Below are positions 59,692 to 64,000 of a DNA stretch of 64,000 nucleotides, piece after piece. Position numbers and translations under genes: made by a program. The DNA comes from Galliscardovia ingluviei (lineage in GTDB: Bacteria; Actinomycetota; Actinomycetes; Actinomycetales; Bifidobacteriaceae), in contig NZ_BMDH01000004.1 in the NCBI RefSeq assembly GCF_014635685.1, positions 46,567-110,566 of the forward strand, read 5' to 3'. The first letter of the stretch is position 1. Every line of letters begins with the position of its first letter. A model generated the notes under the pieces. That model did not search any database and had not been told where the DNA came from. It saw only the letters and a program-made list of their open reading frames with translations.

Positions 59692-59725
59692 GTGGCTCAG
59701 TTCAGCAGATCTTGGGCTGAGCCAC
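59692..59725 (+). terminator. Attenuating hairpin between binding protein and permeases
   Basis: GTGGCTCAG / CTGAGCCAC (nine pairs) followed by GTTTCATAAAAAATTGCGTTTTATT. A weak terminator here would allow partial read-through, a common way to make more binding protein than permease. Confidence 0.65.
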
Positions 59726-59800
59726 GTTTCATAAAAAATTGCGTTTTATTACCTAAATATTTTTCATATTTTTCGAGCAGCTTTTACTCGGGAGGCAAAT

Positions 59801-60916
59801 ATGTCAGCCGCGATCGCCGGTCATCCTACCGAAATCACGCAAATTGCCAAGAAACCGAAAAGCCAACGTTCCTCAGATAGCATGCGCAAAGGAATAGAGA
59901 TCCTTATATTATCTGTACCTGCGCTTGTTATGTTCCTTGGCTTCGTTGTTTTACCAGTAATTATGGCCGCCTATTATGGCTTCTTCAAATGGAAGGGCTA
60001 TGGTAAGCCGTCAGTTAACGGTACTTTCGTCGGTCTTGACAATTATAAAATTATTCTTACTGATCCAAATTTCCAGCAAGCACTCGGTCATACATTATTG
60101 ATTGCCGTGCTGTCGCTGGTAATTCAGGGTCCACTTGCTATTCTTTTTGCTCTTCTCCTCAACCAAAAATTTAAGGGAAGAGGCATTATTCGTACTTTAA
60201 TTTTCGTACCATACGTGGTTTCTGAAGTAATTGTAGGTACTGGTTGGGGTCTGATGTTGCAAAGCACAGGTGCAGTTAACGCAGTGCTTGCAAAAGTCGG
60301 AATCACAGGCGTAGATTGGATTGCTGATCCAAAAGCTGCAATTTGGACATTAATGTTCATTATTTCATGGAAATATATTGGTTTTGCTGTTATTTTGATG
60401 ATTGCTGGTATGCAGTCAATTCCAGAAGAACTCTATGAAGCTGCTCGTGTCGATGGAGCGTCATTCTGGCAAATGCAATGGCGCATCACACTGCCATTAC
60501 TAGGTTCAACAGTGCGAATTTGGGCATTCCTCTCTCTTATCGGCTCGCTGCAGCTGTTTGATTTGGTATACATTATTTGGGGGCAGTATGTAGCCTCTAC
60601 TGCTGGAACTTCTACAATGGCAACATACATGGTGCGTGAAGGTCGCCTGGCAGGCAATTACGGTTATGGTAACGCAGTTGCTGTGGTTATCTTCGTTATT
60701 TCACTTGTTATTGCATTGACATATCAGCATTTCGTTCTCAATCGTGATCTTGAAGGCGCAATCACTGGTCCAGAAAAGAAGCGCAATCGTAAACATAAGG
60801 TCAGTAATAAGCGTGCTCATGCTCGTAGTGCAGCGGCTAATGTATCTGCATCGCAAGCCAAGAGTTCTGAGGCTTCCCTAGCAACTGCTCCTATTCATGA
60901 AGGCGAGGTAGCATAA
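59801..60916 (+). CDS. ABC sugar permease, first subunit
   Basis: A 371-residue MalF/UgpA-type permease with six transmembrane segments after a ~30-residue N-terminus and the EAA loop (EELYEAARVDGASFWQMQWRI, seen in parts: LYEAARVDGASFWQ) near residue 215. The C-terminal ~55 residues are Lys/Arg/Ala/Ser-rich and unusual for the family. GGGAGG precedes the ATG. The stop overlaps the next start by one base (TAATG). Confidence 0.93.
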   Translation: MSAAIAGHPTEITQIAKKPKSQRSSDSMRKGIEILILSVPALVMFLGFVVLPVIMAAYYGFFKWKGYGKPSVNGTFVGLDNYKIILTDPNFQQALGHTLLIAVLSLVIQGPLAILFALLLNQKFKGRGIIRTLIFVPYVVSEVIVGTGWGLMLQSTGAVNAVLAKVGITGVDWIADPKAAIWTLMFIISWKYIGFAVILMIAGMQSIPEELYEAARVDGASFWQMQWRITLPLLGSTVRIWAFLSLIGSLQLFDLVYIIWGQYVASTAGTSTMATYMVREGRLAGNYGYGNAVAVVIFVISLVIALTYQHFVLNRDLEGAITGPEKKRNRKHKVSNKRAHARSAAANVSASQAKSSEASLATAPIHEGEVA

Positions 60917-61803
60917 TGACTGCAGCAACTGCACCTCAGGTTAATCAAGCGACATCACGGGTATATGAATTACGTAAGTCGCAAAAGACGCCATGGGGCA
61001 ACCCAATTGTGTATTTCTTCTCACTGTTGCTGGTTGCACTGTGCATTGGACCTGTGCTCTATATTATTATCGGTGGTTTTAGAACCAATTCTCAGATCAC
61101 TCGAGATCCAGCAGGTTTGCCAAACCCATGGAATTTAAGCAATTATAAAACAGTATTCACTTCAGGGCTTTTCTGGGGTGAACTGATGAATTCGCTTATT
61201 GTGGCGCTCGGCACCATGGTAGGTATTGTGGTATTCGCTTTGATGGTGAGTTTTGTTATTGCCCGCTACAATTTCAAACTGCGTGGCTTCATGTACTCAC
61301 TGTTCGCAGCAGGTATGATGTTTCCAATTACTGTTGCTATTACCCCACTCTATTTGCTGCTACGCAATCTTGGTCTTATCAATAGCCATTTGGGTCTTAT
61401 TCTTCCGCAGATTGCATTCGGACTACCGCAAGCCATTATTATTCTTGTACCATTCCTTAAGTCTATTCCACTTGAACTTGAGGAAGCAGCTGAAATTGAT
61501 GGTTGCTCGCGCCTAGGATTCTTCTGGCGCATGATTTTGCCGCTGAGCTGGCCGGGCGTTGCAACTGTTGGAATTCTTGCTTTCGTAAGCAGCTGGAATG
61601 CATATATGTTGCCGTTATTCTTACTTAATGATTCAAGCAAGTACACACTTCCTCTTGGTGTGCAGATGTTTAGTACACAGCACTCTGTTGATACAGCGCA
61701 AGTTCTGGCATTCACATCGCTTTCTATGATTCCAGCACTTATCTGCTTCACGCTATTCCAAAAGAAGATTGTTGGCGGTCTTACGGGTGCTGTTAAGGGT
61801 TAA
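60916..61803 (+). CDS. ABC sugar permease, second subunit
   Basis: A 295-residue MalG/UgpE-type permease with six transmembrane segments and the EAA loop LELEEAAEIDGCSRLGFFWR near residue 200. With the preceding permease it forms the membrane channel. No ATPase gene is in the window, so a shared MsmK-like ATPase elsewhere is likely. The GH43 gene follows by nine bases. Confidence 0.93.
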   Translation: MTAATAPQVNQATSRVYELRKSQKTPWGNPIVYFFSLLLVALCIGPVLYIIIGGFRTNSQITRDPAGLPNPWNLSNYKTVFTSGLFWGELMNSLIVALGTMVGIVVFALMVSFVIARYNFKLRGFMYSLFAAGMMFPITVAITPLYLLLRNLGLINSHLGLILPQIAFGLPQAIIILVPFLKSIPLELEEAAEIDGCSRLGFFWRMILPLSWPGVATVGILAFVSSWNAYMLPLFLLNDSSKYTLPLGVQMFSTQHSVDTAQVLAFTSLSMIPALICFTLFQKKIVGGLTGAVKG

Positions 61804-61812
61804 GGAGTCATC

Positions 61813-63459
61813 ATGAAAATTTCTAATCCTGTTCTTCGTGGATTTGATGCTGATCCTTCCATGATTCGTGTGGGGGATACCTATTATATTGCAAATTCCA
61901 CATTTGAATGGTTCCCAGGTGTACGGTTGCATGAGTCAACGGATCTCGTACACTGGAAATTACTGCCAAGTCCGCTGCAGTCGACTGAGCTTATCGACAT
62001 GAGGGGTAATCCTGCTTCCGGTGGCGTATGGGCTCCAGATTTATCGTATGCAGACGGCAAGTTTTGGTTAGTATATTCAGATATTAAAGTTGTTAATGGA
62101 GCATTCAAAGACGGTATTAATTATCTGACATGTGCTGACCAGATTACAGGTCCGTGGAGTACACCAATTCGATTGAATGGTGTTGGCTTTGATGCGTCAT
62201 TATTCCACGATGATGATGGCAGAAAGTATCTCGTGCAGCAGACATGGGATCATCGTGAATATCATCATGCTTTTAATGGCATTACCTTAACTGAATTTGA
62301 CACGGCAATGATGAAGTTAAAGCCTGAGACAGCACGTACATTGTGGCGCGGTGATGAGGTTAAGCTTATTGAAGGACCACACCTGTATAAAAAAGATGGT
62401 TTGTACTACTTGTTTGCTGCCGAAGGCGGTACCGTTTGGACGCATAGAGAAGTGGTAGCGCGTTCAAATTCATTGGAAGCGTTGTCTTTTGAAGCAAGCC
62501 CGGGCAACCCATTTATTTCTAATTTTGATACCCCAAACTCGTACTTGCAAAAGCAGGGTCATGGTGCGCTTGTAGATACACCGAGTGGTGAATGGTATTA
62601 CGCATCGCTATGTGCGCGTCCTTGGCATCATGCAACGGAATCTGCTACTGATCCTCGCGGATGGTGCACGCTTGGTCGAGAAACTTCAATTCAAAAAGTG
62701 GAGTGGGATGAAGAAGGCTGGCCGTACGTAGTCGGCGGACATGGTGGTACTCGATATGTAGAAGCTCCAGTTGATGCCATTGTGCCAGATAATGCTGAAG
62801 ATCCTGCATTGCCGCGTCATATCCATGATGATTTTATGTCGCCAACTCTGGATCTTGAATGGAATACTTTGCGCGTCCCATTTAGCAAGTGCATGGGTGA
62901 AGTTGGTCAGGGTAAACTTCGTCTTATTGGTGAAGGCTCACTGTGCAATACATTCGATCTATCGCTAGTTGCTCGACGTTGGCAAGCCTTTAATTTTGAT
63001 GCTACAACAAGCGTATCGTTTAATCCGTCGACATATCAAGCAATGGCTGGGTTGACTCATTACTATAACGATCAGCACTGGTCATGGGTGTATGTGACTT
63101 GGGATGAGGAACGCTCCTGCCGTATTATTGAAGTTGCGCAGAATGATCGGAACCATTTAACAACGTACTTACGCGAAAATGCAGTGGTTGTGCCAGAGCA
63201 TGTGCAGCGTATTGGATTGCGTACCAAGGTTCGCACACAAACCTATACCTATGAGTATTCGTTTGATGAGGGAGCTACTTGGCATGAAATTCCGATTGTG
63301 CTTGATGCAAAGATTCTCTCTGATGATTATGTTAATGAAACATATGGGGGGTTCTTCACCGGAGCATTTGTAGGTCTGGCGGCTGTTGATTATTCTGGAT
63401 ATGAAACGGTGGCAGAGTTTACAGACTTTGATTATCAAGAATTTGAAGATGCAGCCTGA
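61813..63459 (+). CDS. GH43 beta-xylosidase (GH43_11-like, with C-terminal beta domain)
   Basis: A 548-residue enzyme: an N-terminal five-bladed propeller beginning SNPVLRGFDADPSMIRVGDTYY-like (base Asp in FDADPSM near 13-15), GFDASLF near 128 (pKa modulator) and EGPHLYK near 190 (acid), then a C-terminal beta-sandwich domain from about 330. No signal peptide, so it cleaves xylo-oligosaccharides inside the cell. It completes the ABC operon and is followed by a strong hairpin. Beta-xylosidase specificity is from family resemblance. Confidence 0.93.
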   Translation: MKISNPVLRGFDADPSMIRVGDTYYIANSTFEWFPGVRLHESTDLVHWKLLPSPLQSTELIDMRGNPASGGVWAPDLSYADGKFWLVYSDIKVVNGAFKDGINYLTCADQITGPWSTPIRLNGVGFDASLFHDDDGRKYLVQQTWDHREYHHAFNGITLTEFDTAMMKLKPETARTLWRGDEVKLIEGPHLYKKDGLYYLFAAEGGTVWTHREVVARSNSLEALSFEASPGNPFISNFDTPNSYLQKQGHGALVDTPSGEWYYASLCARPWHHATESATDPRGWCTLGRETSIQKVEWDEEGWPYVVGGHGGTRYVEAPVDAIVPDNAEDPALPRHIHDDFMSPTLDLEWNTLRVPFSKCMGEVGQGKLRLIGEGSLCNTFDLSLVARRWQAFNFDATTSVSFNPSTYQAMAGLTHYYNDQHWSWVYVTWDEERSCRIIEVAQNDRNHLTTYLRENAVVVPEHVQRIGLRTKVRTQTYTYEYSFDEGATWHEIPIVLDAKILSDDYVNETYGGFFTGAFVGLAAVDYSGYETVAEFTDFDYQEFEDAA

Positions 63460-63502
63460 TGGTATAGCTGATTAACTGTATATCTGAATGATAGTAATCG
63501 GG

Positions 63503-63546
63503 ATATGGTGACGTATAGAGCTGGTGTGCCACGTACGTCACCATAT
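63503..63546 (+). terminator. Hairpin ending the xylo-oligosaccharide operon
   Basis: Perfect 13-base inverted repeat ATATGGTGACGTA / TACGTCACCATAT about 45 bases past the GH43 stop, followed by a T-containing stretch. Confidence 0.75.
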
Positions 63547-63575
63547 TATTTGCTGTATTGGTTGTTATATGTAAT

Positions 63576-63603
63576 TTGCAACTCAACAACTTTGCGATAT
63601 AAT
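63576..63603 (+). promoter_or_regulatory. Strong candidate promoter (first, rRNA leader)
   Basis: TTGCAA (63576-63581) and a perfect TATAAT (63598-63603) are separated by 16 bases. Downstream, CAAAGGAGCA / TGCTTCTTTG (63630-63655) forms a hairpin with one mismatch followed by TTTATAAAT. Confidence 0.6.
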
Positions 63604-63839
63604 ATCGACGGATATAACAGATGTAGTGCAAAGGAGCATGCATGTGCTTCTTTGTTTATAAATAATAACGAATAGGGATGTAAACGAATACGCGTGAGAT
63701 GTAATAAAGGTGAATACACATACAAGGCATAGCGCATAAAGCATGGCGCATTTGCTCAGAGTGTGGAGTATTTAAGAGTTTCAACACGCCGATGGAGGCT
63801 TGATATTTCAAGCCTTCTAGCTTGTCGTATGCTTTTGAT

Positions 63840-63868
63840 TTGCATGGATGGTTCATTCCGTGTATATT
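63840..63868 (+). promoter_or_regulatory. Candidate promoter (second, rRNA leader)
   Basis: TTGCAT (63840-63845) and TATATT (63863-63868) with a 17-base spacer. Weaker -35 match (3 of 6). Confidence 0.4.
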
Positions 63869-63930
63869 AATCATCTGTTGCCACTCAGCAAGTAAGCAAC
63901 TGAGCTTACAAGCTGAATGTGTGTGGTGGT

Positions 63931-63953
63931 TTGAGAACTCAAGAGTGTGTTTG
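63931..63953 (+). promoter_or_regulatory. rRNA operon leader motif (antitermination region)
   Basis: TTGAGAACTCAAGAGTGTGT and the following TTG resemble the conserved TTGAGAACTCAAxAGxGTG found upstream of 16S rRNA genes in actinobacteria, part of the antitermination and processing leader. If right, the 16S gene begins shortly after base 64000. Confidence 0.6.
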
Positions 63954-64000
63954 TACTACTTTGATTGTATGCCAGTTTGATGCTGCTGAATGATTGAATG

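Larger units (their letters stand above)
63460..64000. other. 541-base spacer leading into a probable rRNA operon
   Basis: No gene supported; the minus-strand open frames here have no ribosome binding site. It contains a terminator, two candidate plus-strand promoters, several hairpins (63627-63656, 63796-63815, 63892-63909) and an rRNA-leader-like motif near the window edge. Confidence 0.65.

Noticed and set aside
63656..63874. 72-residue minus-strand open frame near the window end
   Set aside because: No ribosome binding site, no family resemblance, and it overlaps the rRNA leader structure.

Overview
The window is a chromosomal origin region from a low-GC member of the Bifidobacteriaceae (Bifidobacterium, Alloscardovia, Gardnerella or a relative). 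This rests on gene order (cca, Nudix, DUF6049, murJ, pseudokinase, trxB; then parB-parA-rsmG-khpB-yidC-yidD-rnpA-rpmH reading away from dnaA-dnaN-recF-dciA-gyrB-gyrA-DUF3566), on actinobacterial families such as DUF6049, DUF3566 and OpcA, and on a bifidobacterial style of glycoside hydrolase repertoire. Genus cannot be fixed by eye. No tRNA gene, IS element, prophage or CRISPR array was found.

Region 1 (1-10.3 kb): a truncated CCA-adding enzyme gene on the minus strand, then a plus-strand run of Nudix hydrolase, DUF6049 cell-envelope protein, the lipid II flippase MurJ, a membrane pseudokinase with an extracellular discoidin-like domain, thioredoxin reductase and a flavodoxin-fold oxidoreductase.

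Region 2 (10.3-18.2 kb): the chromosome segregation zone. Eleven copies (ten perfect) of the parS palindrome TGTTTCACGTGAAACA are scattered over 7.7 kb, in two roughly 0.9-kb gene-free stretches and inside parB, parA and rsmG. Between the two gene-free stretches sits a two-gene block, an ABC-F ATPase and an AlkD-like protein. Next to parB is a degenerate 6 x 18-bp tandem repeat with an open reading frame.

Region 3 (17.2-34.4 kb): the replication core. DnaA boxes occur in three spacers (parA-rsmG, rpmH-dnaA, dnaA-dnaN); the dnaA-dnaN spacer also has an AT-rich unwinding candidate and is the best oriC candidate. The left arm carries ribosome/membrane insertion genes (rpmH, rnpA, yidD, yidC, khpB), the right arm dnaN, recF, dciA, gyrB, gyrA.

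Region 4 (34.4-37.9 kb): the oxidative pentose phosphate genes zwf, opcA and pgl.

Region 5 (38.1-63.5 kb): a carbohydrate island. Two paralogous TetR regulators flank an MFS transporter, a GH30 and a GH42 enzyme and two GH3 enzymes. After a DNA glycosylase, an RHH protein and a 59-residue membrane protein come a LacI/MFS/GH43 arabinoside locus (the MFS gene has a TGG-to-TGA type nonsense codon) and a xylo-oligosaccharide locus (esterase, LacI, ABC binding protein, two permeases, GH43 beta-xylosidase) with palindromic operators. The enzymes lack signal peptides, so the picture is import of short plant-type or host glycans followed by intracellular hydrolysis. A 960-bp spacer in this island is made of three successive degenerate repeat arrays.

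The last ~70 bases resemble the leader of an actinobacterial rRNA operon, so a 16S gene probably begins just outside the window.
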